From contig NZ_SIRP01000001.1 in the NCBI RefSeq assembly GCF_011634835.1, positions 1,207,928-1,271,927 on the forward strand: 64,000 nucleotides of DNA. The letters run 5' to 3'. This DNA is from Isoptericola sp. BMS4 (GTDB taxonomy: Bacteria; Actinomycetota; Actinomycetes; Actinomycetales; Cellulomonadaceae). This document shows positions 14,015-22,384 of this stretch, in pieces; positions within the stretch are counted from its first letter, which is position 1, and each line of letters begins with the position of its first letter. The position numbers and the translations under genes were made by a program. The notes beneath the pieces are model-generated. The model ran no database searches. It was not told the DNA's origin and worked only from the letters and a program-made list of their open reading frames with translations.

Positions 14015-15855
14015 CCCCGGACCTGCCGCCGTCCGTCGCCGCGGCGCGGGCGCTCGTGGCCGAGCTCGCCGCGCTGGGGGTGCGCGACGCCGTGCTCGCC
14101 CCCGGCTCGCGTTCCGCGCCGCTCGCCTACGCGCTGGCCGAGGCCGCCGACGCGGGCTCGCTCACCCTGCACGTGCGGGTCGACGAGCGCGCGGCCGCCT
14201 TCCTGGCGCTCGGGCTCGCGCGCGGCACGGCGCTGGCCGGGGCGACGGCGCCCGTCGCCGTCGTCACGACGTCCGGCACGGCGGTGGCGAACCTGCACCC
14301 CGCCGTCCTGGAGGCGCACCACGCGGGCGTGCCGCTGGTGCTGCTCACCGCGGACCGCCCGCACGAGCTGCGGGGCACCGGCGCGTCGCAGACCACGGAC
14401 CAGGTGGGGATCTTCGGCACGGCGGTGCGCCACGCCGTCGACGTCCCTGCGCCGGACGGCCGCGACGGCGAGGTGCGCGACCTGCTCGCCACCGTCGGCC
14501 GCGCCGTCGCCGCCGCGCGGGGGCTGCGCGACGGCCACCCCGGCCCGGTGCACCTCAACCTCGCGTTCCGCGACCCGCTGCACCCGTCGGCCCCGCTGGG
14601 CCCCCCGCCCGACGAGTTGTCAGACCCAGCGCGCCGTATACCCGGCGCTCAGCCTGACAACTCCGCTCGGGTGTGGCCCGAGGGCTTCCGGCGCACCACG
14701 GTGGTCCGGCCCGCGCCCGGTCCGGGCGCCGACCCGGCCATGTACGGCGACCCGGCCCGGACCCTCGTCGTCGCGGGCGACGGCGCCGGCCCCGACGCGC
14801 GCCGCCTTGCCGAGGCCCAGGGCTGGCCGTTGCTCGCCGAGCCGACGTCCGGTGCCGCGGGCGGCCCGAACGCCGTCACGGCGTACCGCTCGGTGCTCGG
14901 CGCGGACGGGATCTCCACCGACGTCGAGCACGCCGTCGTCTTCGGCCGGCCCACGCTCTCGCGCCCGGTCCAGCGACTCCTCGCGCGGCCCGGCGTCGTC
15001 GTCACCGTCGTCGCGCCCGGCGGCGGCCCGTGGCCGGACGCCGCCCGCAACGCCGAGGCCGTGGTGCCCGCGCTCGCCGAGGGCTGGTTCGAGCCGCGGA
15101 CGCCGCCCGCCGGCGGGGCGTTCCTCGCGCGCTGGCGGGCGGCGAGCCGGGCCGCGGCCGCCGTCGTCGACGCCGCGACGAGCGACGACGCCGTCGCGGA
15201 CGGGCTGCCGGCCGCGCCGCACGCGGCCCTCGCCGTGGCCCGGGCCGTGGCGTCCGTCCTCGGCCCGGACGACGTGCTGGTCGTCGGGTCGTCCAACCCG
15301 GTGCGCGACCTCGACCTGGTGCTCGGGCTGGACCACCCGCGGGCGGGCGACCTGCCGACCGTCGTCGCCAACCGCGGCCTGGCCGGGATCGACGGCACGG
15401 TCTCGACGGCCACCGGGGTCGCGCTCGCCGCCGCACGGTCGGGGTTGCGGACGCGGGCGCTCGTCGGCGACCTCACGTTCCTGCACGACGTCGGCGGGCT
15501 GCTGCGCGGCCCGCTCGAGGCGGGCGCCGACCTGGAGATCGTCGTCGTGAACGACGACGGCGGGTCGATCTTCGCCACTCTCGAGCACGGCGAGCTCGCG
15601 GCGGCCTCGGCGGCGGGCGACGCCACGTTCGAGCGGGTCTTCGGCACCCCCCACGGGACGAACCTCGCCCAGCTGTGCGCGGGGTACGGCGTGGACCACC
15701 AGCTGGTGCTCGACGTCGGCTCGCTGCGGCACGCGCTGCAGGCGCCGTCGCACGGTGTGCAGGTCGTCGAGGTGCGGGTCCCGCGTGCCGACCGGCTCGT
15801 GGGGACGAGGGCGCTGGCGGCCCGGGTCGCCGAGGCGGTGCGCGCGGTGTCGTGA
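14011..15855 (+). CDS. menD: 2-Succinyl-5-enolpyruvyl-6-hydroxy-3-cyclohexene-1-carboxylate synthase
   Basis: A 614-residue thiamine-diphosphate enzyme that adds a 2-oxoglutarate-derived unit to isochorismate. The N-terminal Pyr domain has APGSRSAPL, HVRVDERAAAFLALGLA and TTSGTAVANLHPAV with ThDP-activating Glu residues. The C-terminal PP domain has VGSSNPVRDLD, GDLTFLHDVGG and VVVNDDGGSIFATLEHGE. Between Pyr and the central domain lies a stretch of about 17 residues (from ELSDPARRIPG) encoded by a 50-bp palindrome, which looks like an in-frame insertion. The start is coupled to menC. Confidence 0.95.
   Translation: MTPDLPPSVAAARALVAELAALGVRDAVLAPGSRSAPLAYALAEAADAGSLTLHVRVDERAAAFLALGLARGTALAGATAPVAVVTTSGTAVANLHPAVLEAHHAGVPLVLLTADRPHELRGTGASQTTDQVGIFGTAVRHAVDVPAPDGRDGEVRDLLATVGRAVAAARGLRDGHPGPVHLNLAFRDPLHPSAPLGPPPDELSDPARRIPGAQPDNSARVWPEGFRRTTVVRPAPGPGADPAMYGDPARTLVVAGDGAGPDARRLAEAQGWPLLAEPTSGAAGGPNAVTAYRSVLGADGISTDVEHAVVFGRPTLSRPVQRLLARPGVVVTVVAPGGGPWPDAARNAEAVVPALAEGWFEPRTPPAGGAFLARWRAASRAAAAVVDAATSDDAVADGLPAAPHAALAVARAVASVLGPDDVLVVGSSNPVRDLDLVLGLDHPRAGDLPTVVANRGLAGIDGTVSTATGVALAAARSGLRTRALVGDLTFLHDVGGLLRGPLEAGADLEIVVVNDDGGSIFATLEHGELAAASAAGDATFERVFGTPHGTNLAQLCAGYGVDHQLVLDVGSLRHALQAPSHGVQVVEVRVPRADRLVGTRALAARVAEAVRAVS
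14614..14663. repeat. Palindromic element translated inside menD
   Basis: GAGTTGTCAG (14614-14623) and CTGACAACTC (14654-14663) are exact complements. Inside them AGCGC (14628-14632) pairs with GCGCT (14645-14649) around a GTATAC centre. The reading frame passes through it without a stop, adding residues between conserved MenD blocks. The order GTTGT...TGAG...TAT resembles the arms of the convergent-end hairpins (element A), so it may be a distant member. Confidence 0.65.
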
Positions 15856-15984
15856 CACCGTCGTGAGGTTGGGTCACCGCCTCCGCGGAGGGCCCGGGAC
15901 GGGGCGTGCAGGAACTTCTCAGGTTCGGCCAAGAGGGACACCAGGATCGGGTGGTCTCCTGGGGGCAACATCGAGGAGGGCACC

Positions 15985-17799
15985 ATGAGCACCGACAACC
16001 CGGGCGCACCGCAGCAGCCGTCGGGCGCCGACCGACCCCAGGACCAGGACCCGCAGCGCCGGATCGCCGAGGGGGCCGCGGACGAGGCGGCGTCGTCCGC
16101 CGCCGAGCAGCCGACCCAGCGCATCCCGCGGCCCGGGGACGCCCCGCAGGAGCACCCCACCCAGCAGCTCCCCGTCCCCGACGCGTCGACGGAGCACGGC
16201 GACCGGGGCCCGGCCGCGCCGCCGGCACCGCAGGAGGGCCAGGGCCGCCCGGGGGGGCCGCGCCAGCAGCAGCCGCGCTACGGGCAGATGGCGCCCGGCT
16301 CGCCGTACCAGCAGCCCGGTCCCCAGCAGCACGGATCCCAGCAGTACGGCGCCCAGCAGTCGGGCCCTGCCCAGCACGGCTACCCGCAGCAGGGGCACCC
16401 GCAGGCGCCGCAGGGGCAGTACCAGCACGGGCAGTACCAGCAGGCGCCGCGCGGCGGGTACCCGCCGGCGCCGCACGACCCGTACGCGGCCCCGGCGGCC
16501 GCCGGGGCGCCGGGTACGGGTCGCACCCGTCGTGAGCGGTCCGTCTGGGTCCCGGTCACGAGCGCCGCCGTCGCCGCCGCCGTGCTGGCGAGCCTCGGGA
16601 CCGCGGCCGCCACGGGCGCCTTCACCGACGACGGCTCGTCGTCCTCGTCACTCGCCGACGTGGGCAGCGGGCGCCAGGCGGACGAGGCGCCGGTGTCGAG
16701 CTCGACGGACAAGAACCCGGACTGGGAGGCCGTCACCGACGCGGTGGCGCCCTCGGTCGTGGCGATCCAGACCCAGAACGCCGAGGGGTCGGGCGTCGTC
16801 TACGACGGTCAGGGTCACGTGCTCACCAACAACCACGTGGTGTCCGGCGCCGACACCGTCCAGGTCTCGCTGTCCGACGGCCGGCTCTACGAGGCCGACG
16901 TCGTGGGCACCGACCCGACGACGGACCTGGCCGTGGTGCAGATCCAGGACCCGCCGGACGACCTCCAGGCCGCGTCCGTCGGCGACTCCTCGGCCGTGCT
17001 CGTCGGGGACCCGGTGCTGGCCGTCGGCAACCCGCTGGGTCTCGCGAACACCGCGACCACCGGCATCGTGTCCGCCGTCGACCGCCCCGTGGCGGCGTCG
17101 GGCGAGAGCACCTCCGAGCAGGTGGTCACGAACGCCATCCAGATCGACGCCGCGATCAACCCCGGCAACTCGGGCGGCCCGCTGTTCAACTCCCAGGGGC
17201 AGGTCATCGGGATCACGTCGTCGATCGCGTCGCTGTCCAGCGGGATGGGCGGCGGCCAGTCGGGCTCGATCGGGCTCGGGTTCGCCATCCCGGCGAACCT
17301 GGCGTCGACGATCGCCGACCAGCTGATCTCCGACGGCAGCGCCGAGCACGCGTTCCTCGGCGTCAGAATGCAGGACGCGACGGCGACGGCAGACGGCGTG
17401 ACGCGCCGCGGCGCCCAGGTCGTGCAGGTGACGTCGGGCTCGCCGGCGGCCGATGCGGGACTGCGCTCGGGCGACGTCATCGTCGCGATCGACGAGGACG
17501 CCGTGAACGGCGCCGAGTCGCTCACGGGATACGTGCGGGAGAAGGCGGCCGACCAGCAGGTCACCCTGACCTACGTGCGCGACGGGCAGACGCGGACCAC
17601 CGATGCCACCCTCGTGCTGCGCCAGGAGGACTCGACGTCGGGCCAGCAGGGTCAGCAGGGTCAGCAGGACGGCCAGCAGGGCCAGCAGGACGGTCAGCAG
17701 GGCCAGCAGGGGCAGGACGACGGCTCGCAGGGTTCGGACCCCACGCAGCCGGACAACCTCCCCGACTGGCTCCGCGACCTGCTCCAGAACGGCGGCTGA
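15985..17799 (+). CDS. Membrane-anchored HtrA-like trypsin/PDZ serine protease
   Basis: A 604-residue protein. Residues 1-185 are a Gln/Pro/Gly-rich cytoplasmic region, including PTQRIPRPG and GQYQHGQYQQ repeats. A membrane helix follows at about 189-212 (WVPVTSAAVAAAVLASLG). The extracytoplasmic trypsin-like domain has the full triad: H284 in LTNNHVV, D314 in DPTTDLAVV and S396 in NPGNSGGPL. A PDZ domain (about 450-540) contains AFLGVRMQDA and GLRSGDVIVAID. The tail is a GQQ/DGQQ repeat and a short amphipathic end. HtrA proteins degrade or refold damaged exported proteins. The ATG has GAGGAGGG upstream; the 129-bp leader shows no certain promoter. Confidence 0.95.
   Translation: MSTDNPGAPQQPSGADRPQDQDPQRRIAEGAADEAASSAAEQPTQRIPRPGDAPQEHPTQQLPVPDASTEHGDRGPAAPPAPQEGQGRPGGPRQQQPRYGQMAPGSPYQQPGPQQHGSQQYGAQQSGPAQHGYPQQGHPQAPQGQYQHGQYQQAPRGGYPPAPHDPYAAPAAAGAPGTGRTRRERSVWVPVTSAAVAAAVLASLGTAAATGAFTDDGSSSSSLADVGSGRQADEAPVSSSTDKNPDWEAVTDAVAPSVVAIQTQNAEGSGVVYDGQGHVLTNNHVVSGADTVQVSLSDGRLYEADVVGTDPTTDLAVVQIQDPPDDLQAASVGDSSAVLVGDPVLAVGNPLGLANTATTGIVSAVDRPVAASGESTSEQVVTNAIQIDAAINPGNSGGPLFNSQGQVIGITSSIASLSSGMGGGQSGSIGLGFAIPANLASTIADQLISDGSAEHAFLGVRMQDATATADGVTRRGAQVVQVTSGSPAADAGLRSGDVIVAIDEDAVNGAESLTGYVREKAADQQVTLTYVRDGQTRTTDATLVLRQEDSTSGQQGQQGQQDGQQGQQDGQQGQQGQDDGSQGSDPTQPDNLPDWLRDLLQNGG
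17641..17718 (+). repeat. Short tandem repeat encoding the Gln/Gly tail of the protease
   Basis: Repeated units of the form GGYCAGCAG, some with an inserted GAC, encode about 26 residues of GQQ and DGQQ. Units of nine and twelve bases keep the frame, so copy number can change without frameshift. It lies after the PDZ domain and before the acidic C-terminus. Confidence 0.8.
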
Positions 17800-17812
17800 C
17801 CACCCACCGACC

Positions 17813-17843
17813 GCCGAGGGCGCGCCGTCCCCGCGCCCTCGGC
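17813..17843 (+). terminator. Strong hairpin downstream of the protease gene
   Basis: A perfect 12-bp stem is formed by 17813-17824 and 17832-17843 with a seven-base loop, starting 14 bases after the TGA. No T-tract follows, as is common in this GC range. Confidence 0.7.
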
Positions 17844-17901
17844 ACTGCCCCCGCACGGTGACGTGCGGTCCCGGCGCGGTATCCCCCCTGCCGCGCCGCC
17901 G

Positions 17902-17942
17902 CCCCGCGGGCGAGACCACCCCCCTGTGTCTCGTCCGCGGGG
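17902..17942. terminator. Second hairpin between protease and TetR genes
   Basis: The 15-bp arms at 17902-17916 and 17928-17942 pair with a single G-U, around an 11-base loop. It lies between the protease terminator and the element A hairpin, so this 219-bp convergent gap holds three stem-loops and no gene. Confidence 0.6.
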
Positions 17943-17959
17943 CTCTGTCGTCGTTCGTC

Positions 17960-18013
17960 GTGGGCGTGAGTTTGGCGCTATTCGCCCCGAGATAGCGCCA
18001 AACTCACGCCCAC
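17960..18013. repeat. Convergent-end palindromic repeat (element A, copy 2)
   Basis: The perfect 22-bp arms 17960-17981 and 17992-18013 surround a ten-base loop. The arm begins GTGGGCGTGAGTTTGGCGCT, nearly the same as the copy at 20913-20974. It ends five bases before the stop of the leftward tetR gene. It is probably a bidirectional terminator made from a dispersed repeat. Confidence 0.82.
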
Positions 18014-18018
18014 AACGG

Positions 18019-18621
18019 TCAGGGGCGGGGGCGGGGGCGGAGGGCGTCGAGGACGCCGATCGCGCTGCGCTCCAGGAAGTCGGTGAGCTCGTCGGGAGCG
18101 ACGGCGGGGTCTGCCGCGGCCTCGACGAGGGCGTGCTCGGCGAAGGAGATCCAGGCGTGCAGCGCGACCTCGAGGAGCGGCGTCCGGGCGACCCCGATCT
18201 CCTCGAAGGCGTCGCGCAGGTGCCCGGCGAGGACGTCGCGGGCGTGCTGCACCGTCGCACGGACCTCCTCGTCACCGCTCGCCGCGCCCCGCACGAGCGA
18301 GTAGAAGGTCGCGTCGTGGTCGCGGACGAACTCGACGAACCTGGCGAGGGTGTCGCGCAGGCGCTCGCGCGGAGGGAGCTCCGGCCGGGGCGCGGTGGCG
18401 TGCAGCATCGCGTCGCGGGCGGTGCGCACGATGGCGGAGTGCAGGCCCTGGCGGCTGCCGAAGTAGTAGTGCACGAGGCCGGGGGAGACGCCGGCCTGTG
18501 CTGCGAGGTCCTCCACGGTGACGGCCTCGAGGGGCCGGTCGGCCAGGGCGGCGACGCCGAGGGCGACGAGCTGCTGCCGCCGCTCGTCGGGGCTCATACG
18601 GGTGCGCCGTGTTCCTGCCAC
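18019..18621 (-). CDS. TetR/AcrR family transcriptional regulator
   Basis: A 200-residue repressor. The N-terminal HTH spans about residues 10-55 with VTVEDLAAQAGVSPGLVHYY and GSRQGLHSAIV. The ligand-binding C-terminal domain is all-helical with a TetR_C-like dimer region (HAWISFAEHALVEAA). I chose the GTG at 18621 because TATGCT lies exactly six bases before it; an upstream in-frame start at 18645 would precede that promoter. It is divergent from the DUF6230/DUF6114 pair, which it likely regulates. The ligand is unknown. Confidence 0.9.
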   Translation of the reverse strand: MAGTRRTRMSPDERRQQLVALGVAALADRPLEAVTVEDLAAQAGVSPGLVHYYFGSRQGLHSAIVRTARDAMLHATAPRPELPPRERLRDTLARFVEFVRDHDATFYSLVRGAASGDEEVRATVQHARDVLAGHLRDAFEEIGVARTPLLEVALHAWISFAEHALVEAAADPAVAPDELTDFLERSAIGVLDALRPRPRP

Positions 18622-18627
18622 GAGGCG

Positions 18628-18633
18628 AGCATA
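18628..18633 (-). promoter_or_regulatory. Leaderless -10 of the tetR gene
   Basis: Minus-strand TATGCT, a good -10, is followed by six bases and then the GTG at 18621. This argues for the GTG as the translation start. Confidence 0.65.
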
Positions 18634-18696
18634 AGCGCACGCCACGCCCGACCGAGGCGGTCGCCGTCGTGCGCGCGAGCGGCGCCACCTGCGCTA

Positions 18697-18725
18697 TTGA
18701 CGCTGCCTCAGTAGGGGCGTACCGT
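18697..18725 (+). promoter_or_regulatory. Sigma-70-type promoter of the DUF6230-DUF6114 operon
   Basis: TTGACG (18697-18702) and TACCGT (18720-18725) are separated by 17 bp, the canonical spacing. The leader of about 40 bases carries GGAGGGGA before the ATG at 18772. It lies in the 150-bp gap with the divergent tetR gene. No clear TetR palindrome was found over it. Confidence 0.65.
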
Positions 18726-18771
18726 CACGTCGGCGGCGACGCAGGTGTCGCCCGGACGTACTGGAGGGGAA

Positions 18772-19362
18772 ATGAAGCTCAGCGCACTGACGCGCACGCG
18801 CCGCGGCCGTGCGGTGCTCGCCACGGTCCCGACCGTCGCCGTCCTCGGTGTCCTCATGGGCGGCGTCGCCCAAGGGGCGGTCCCGGTGTCCATGGCGATC
18901 TCGGGACAGCAGTTCAAGATCTCCGCCGACTCCCTGGAGGGCACCGGCTTCTCCCAGTACGCCGGTGAGGCGAAGGACGCGGACGGCAAGAAGCACCCGG
19001 TCGCCATCGCCAACATCAAGGACGCGACGCTGCACAACCTGTGCCAGTCGGTGAAGGTGCCCGGCATGCCGCTCGGTCTGCTGATCTCCGCGGGCACGGA
19101 CGAGAAGAACCCGGTGAAGGCCACCGACCTGCAGATCGGCATGAGCGACCTGCGCGGCACGGCGACGTTCAACCAGATCCGCATCGGCGTCGACGCCTCG
19201 ACGGTGAAGACCAAGGCCCACGGGGACAAGGGCGACTTCGCGATGGACTCCGACGCCATCGACATCCAGGACCTCAAGCAGGTCTCGTCGGCCACCTCCG
19301 CCGCGGTCTTCAAGCTCACGGACCTGCACCTGAAGATCTCCGACGGCACCGAGTGCTTCTGA
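18772..19362 (+). CDS. DUF6230 family secreted protein
   Basis: A 196-residue protein with an N-terminal Arg-rich segment and hydrophobic signal/anchor (LATVPTVAVLGVLMGGVAQGA). The mature part starts near VPVSMAISGQQFKISAD. This matches actinobacterial DUF6230, typically encoded next to DUF6114 as here. The body is beta-rich with alternating polar residues, a Cys in HNLCQSVKVPG and a C-terminal Cys in GTECF, a possible disulfide pair. The ATG at 18772 has GGAGGGGA in front. The family has no established biochemical function; an envelope location is inferred. Confidence 0.85.
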   Translation: MKLSALTRTRRGRAVLATVPTVAVLGVLMGGVAQGAVPVSMAISGQQFKISADSLEGTGFSQYAGEAKDADGKKHPVAIANIKDATLHNLCQSVKVPGMPLGLLISAGTDEKNPVKATDLQIGMSDLRGTATFNQIRIGVDASTVKTKAHGDKGDFAMDSDAIDIQDLKQVSSATSAAVFKLTDLHLKISDGTECF

Positions 19363-19390
19363 CCGTCCGGCAGAGCGAGGGAGCCCGCAC

Positions 19391-20902
19391 GTGAGCGACG
19401 AGACCACCGAGGCGGCCGCGCCGGCAGGACGCCGGGCCCGGTTCGCCGGCTGGCGCCGGCAGCGCCCCTTCTGGGGTGCCGTCCTGACGATCGTGTCGGG
19501 CGTCGTGCTCTGGTTCTCGGGGCGGCTGCAGCTCGACAGCTTCGAGATCCAGCTCGGCATCGAGGGGATGCAGTCCACGCTGCTCCCGGTGGCGCTGATC
19601 GCCCTCGGCGTGCTCGTGCTGTTCCAGCCGCAGTACCGCGTCTTCTACGGCGTCATCACGCTCGCGATCTCCGTGTACTCGCTCCTCGGCGTGAACCTCG
19701 GGGGTTTCGGCGTCGGCATGGTGCTCGGCGTCGTCGGCGGCATCCTCGTCGTCTCGTGGCTCCCCCGGGCTCGCGACGGTCGTGACACCGACGCCGACGT
19801 GGGCCCCGACACCGCCGGCGGGGCGATCGCCGAGGCACCGCCCGCGGACCAGGAGCCCACCACCGGCCGGCGGCACGCCGTCGCGGTCGCTGCCGCGGCC
19901 GTGCTCGCCGTCGGCGGCGCGTCGGGGTCCGGGGCGGTGGTGGCCGCCCCCGTCGGCGCGGTGCCGGCCGGCGTGCCCGCCGCGTCGGGCTGCTGGGACC
20001 CGCTGGGCTGGCTCGAGTGGATCTGCGGCGACGACGAGGGCACGGCGACCCCCAGCCCTTCTCCCTCCACGGACGCCACCGACGGGCCCGACGACGACGG
20101 GTCGGACCCGGACGCCGTCGATGGCGACGCCGCCGTCGACGGCGGCGGCACGGGCGACTCCGGGGACACCGGCGCCGGCGTGCTCGACCCCGGCGGTGAC
20201 GCGGTGCCCGGGCCGGACGGTCCTGCCGGCGACGAGGAGCGACCCGGGAGCGGCGACGACGACCCCGGCGACACCGCGGCCGACGGCTCGGACGGCTCCG
20301 GCGACCCCGGTGAGACGGCCGACGACGACGCGGGGGAGCCCTCGCCGGAGGAGGCGCGCCAGGATGTCGAGGAGGCGGCCCGCCTCGAGCTCGGCCCGTG
20401 CGCCCGGATCACGTTCGGCGGGGAGTACGACATCACCGTCTCGCTGCCGGGGGACTGCGGCGTGCGGGAGGACGAGAACGTCTTCTCGCTCGACGCCGAC
20501 CTCGAGGCGCGGGACCTGCAGCTCCCGCTCACGGGCATCAACGGGATCGACGTCGTCAACGTCCCCGTCACGACGGACGGCCCCCGCCGCGACGCGCTGC
20601 GGATCTCCGTCGACGAGGTGAAGGTCCCCGGGTTCTGGCTCAAGACGTACGCCCACGACGGGGGCACGGTGACGAACGCCGACTACGTCTCGATGACCGG
20701 CGACGCGCAGATGTACATCTCCTCGATCCACGCGGACCTTCCCGACGGGCAGGACCTCGCCGAGCTGGGGGAGAAGCTCGTGGGCGGCGCGTCCCTCGTC
20801 GAGATGCTCCTCGGCCTGACCGACGCGCGCATCGGCCTGATGGGCGCCACGTCCGACGTCCAGGTGTGGTCTGACTTCCGCGAGCAGGTCTGGTCCGACT
20901 GA
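19391..20902 (+). CDS. DUF6114 domain protein with acidic linker and extra C-terminal domain
   Basis: A 503-residue protein. The DUF6114 membrane module (about residues 15-130) has RQRPFWGAVLTIVSGVVLWF and three further helices including LLPVALIALGVLVLF and VGMVLGVVGGILVVSWL. A helix/Ala-rich segment (about 160-185) is followed by a long Asp/Gly/Pro-rich linker (about 220-320). A C-terminal domain from about 330 begins ARITFGGEYDITVSLPG. That domain has beta-strand-like alternation reminiscent of the DUF6230 partner, so this may be a DUF6114-DUF6230-like fusion; this is inference. It is longer than a bare DUF6114 protein. The GTG start lies 28 bases after the DUF6230 gene. Confidence 0.8.
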   Translation: MSDETTEAAAPAGRRARFAGWRRQRPFWGAVLTIVSGVVLWFSGRLQLDSFEIQLGIEGMQSTLLPVALIALGVLVLFQPQYRVFYGVITLAISVYSLLGVNLGGFGVGMVLGVVGGILVVSWLPRARDGRDTDADVGPDTAGGAIAEAPPADQEPTTGRRHAVAVAAAAVLAVGGASGSGAVVAAPVGAVPAGVPAASGCWDPLGWLEWICGDDEGTATPSPSPSTDATDGPDDDGSDPDAVDGDAAVDGGGTGDSGDTGAGVLDPGGDAVPGPDGPAGDEERPGSGDDDPGDTAADGSDGSGDPGETADDDAGEPSPEEARQDVEEAARLELGPCARITFGGEYDITVSLPGDCGVREDENVFSLDADLEARDLQLPLTGINGIDVVNVPVTTDGPRRDALRISVDEVKVPGFWLKTYAHDGGTVTNADYVSMTGDAQMYISSIHADLPDGQDLAELGEKLVGGASLVEMLLGLTDARIGLMGATSDVQVWSDFREQVWSD

Positions 20903-20912
20903 CCGTCCCGGT

Positions 20913-20974
20913 CGTTGTGGGCGTGAGTTCGGTGTTATTCCGCCAGGAATAGCGCCGAACTCACGCCCACAACG
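20913..20974. repeat. Convergent-end palindromic repeat (element A, copy 3)
   Basis: The 28-bp arms 20913-20940 and 20947-20974 pair fully if two G-U pairs are counted, around a six-base loop. It fills the gap between DUF6114 and the stop of menF, two bases from the latter. The arm begins CGTTGTGGGCGTGAGTT, shared with copy 2 and partly with copy 1. Confidence 0.85.
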
Positions 20975-20976
20975 TC

Positions 20977-22377
20977 TCAGTCGTCGGTGAGGGCCCACCG
21001 CATCGGCACGAGCTTGGCGTCCGACTCCGCGAGCTCGGCGACCGGGTCCGACGCCGCGACGATCCCGCAGCCGGCGAACAGCCGCACGTGCCGAGAGTCC
21101 GCCTCCGACAGCTCGGCGGAGCGCAGGGCGATGCCCCACTCGCCGTCGCCGTCCGCGCCGACCCAGCCGACCGGCCCCGCGTAGCGCGACCGGTCCATGC
21201 CCTCGATCTCCCGGATGAGGTCCCGCGCCGCCACGGTCGGCGTGCCGCACACGGCGGCCGACGGGTGCAGGGCCGCGGCCAGCGCGAGGGACGACGGCGG
21301 GACGGCGTCGCCCGCGCCCTGCCCCTGCCGGCGGTCGAGGACGCCCGTGACGTCCGAGGCCAGGTGCATGACGTTCGGCAGGTGCAGCACGAACGGTGCG
21401 TCCGGGACGTTCATCGACGTGCAGAAGGGGTCGAGGGCACGGGCCACCGAGCTCACCGCGTACTCGTGCTCCTCGAGGTCCTTCGAGGAGCGGGCGAGCT
21501 GTGCGGCGTGCAGCAGCGCGTCGTCGTCGGACATGCCGGCCTCGCGCCGGATCGTCCCGGCGAGCACGCGGGAGGTGACGAGCCCCTTCTCGCTGCGGAC
21601 CAGGAGCTCGGGGGTCGCGCCGACCATCCCGTCCACGCTGAACGTCCAGCACGCCTCGTAGCGGTCGGCCAGCCGGCGCAGCAGCCAGCGCGCGTCCACG
21701 GGGTGCTCGGCGGTGGCGACGACGTCGCGGGCCAGCACCACCTTCTCCAGCTCGCCCGCCTGGATCCGCGCCACGCCCTCGCTGACCACGGCCGGCCAGT
21801 CGTCGGCCGCGACCGCGCCGTCCGTCACGGTGACGCGACCCGGGGCGCTCACGGGGGTGCGGCTCACCCCCCGCAGGGCGTCGGCCCCCGGCGCAGCGTC
21901 CAGGGTGCCGTCGGCGGAGATCGTCGTCATCCAGGTGACGCCCCCGCGGCGGCCGACCACCACCCGCGGGACCACGAGCGTCCCGTCGGGCCGCCCCGCG
22001 TGGTCGTCGCCGAACTGGTCGTCGAGCTGGCCGGCGTCGTCGAACGCGAACGTGCCGAACGCGACCGGGCCCGTCCCGGGCAGGCGGACGTCGTCGCGCA
22101 CCACCGCGTGCCGCAGGGTGGCCTGCCACGCGGCCTCGGCGTCGGCGAAGCGCCCGGGACCGAAGGTCTCGAACCGCAGGGCCTCGCCCCAGCCCACGAT
22201 CCCGTCGCCCCGGCGCACCCAGCTCAGCGGGCGCGGCCCCGGCAGCAGGTCGATCAGCGCGGTGAGACCGCCGGGCAGCCGGTCGATCCGGGTGGTGCGC
22301 ACGACCAGGGGATCGGCGGCGGGTTCTCCCGGCGGGCCCGGGGTCGGGCGAGGGGCCGGCAGGGGCGTGGCGGACAT
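20977..22377 (-). CDS. menF: Isochorismate synthase
   Basis: A 466-residue chorismate-utilising enzyme that makes isochorismate, the entry metabolite for MenD. The C-terminal half has the family signatures ELEKVVLARDV, ATPELLVRSEKGLVTSRVLAGT, VLHLPNVMHLASDVTGVL, LHPSAAVCGTPT and GPVGWVGADGDGEW. The N-terminal part is variable, as usual. The ATG at 22377 was chosen because TACTCT lies seven bases upstream and the preceding sequence has no family similarity. No siderophore genes are nearby, so a menaquinone role is favoured over an EntC role. Confidence 0.92.
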   Translation of the reverse strand: MSATPLPAPRPTPGPPGEPAADPLVVRTTRIDRLPGGLTALIDLLPGPRPLSWVRRGDGIVGWGEALRFETFGPGRFADAEAAWQATLRHAVVRDDVRLPGTGPVAFGTFAFDDAGQLDDQFGDDHAGRPDGTLVVPRVVVGRRGGVTWMTTISADGTLDAAPGADALRGVSRTPVSAPGRVTVTDGAVAADDWPAVVSEGVARIQAGELEKVVLARDVVATAEHPVDARWLLRRLADRYEACWTFSVDGMVGATPELLVRSEKGLVTSRVLAGTIRREAGMSDDDALLHAAQLARSSKDLEEHEYAVSSVARALDPFCTSMNVPDAPFVLHLPNVMHLASDVTGVLDRRQGQGAGDAVPPSSLALAAALHPSAAVCGTPTVAARDLIREIEGMDRSRYAGPVGWVGADGDGEWGIALRSAELSEADSRHVRLFAGCGIVAASDPVAELAESDAKLVPMRWALTDD

Positions 22378-22384
22378 CGGCTCC

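Noticed and set aside
19316-22129. A long leftward open frame crossing the DUF6114 gene and part of menF
   Set aside because: It is Arg/Gly-rich without motifs and conflicts with well-supported genes on both strands.
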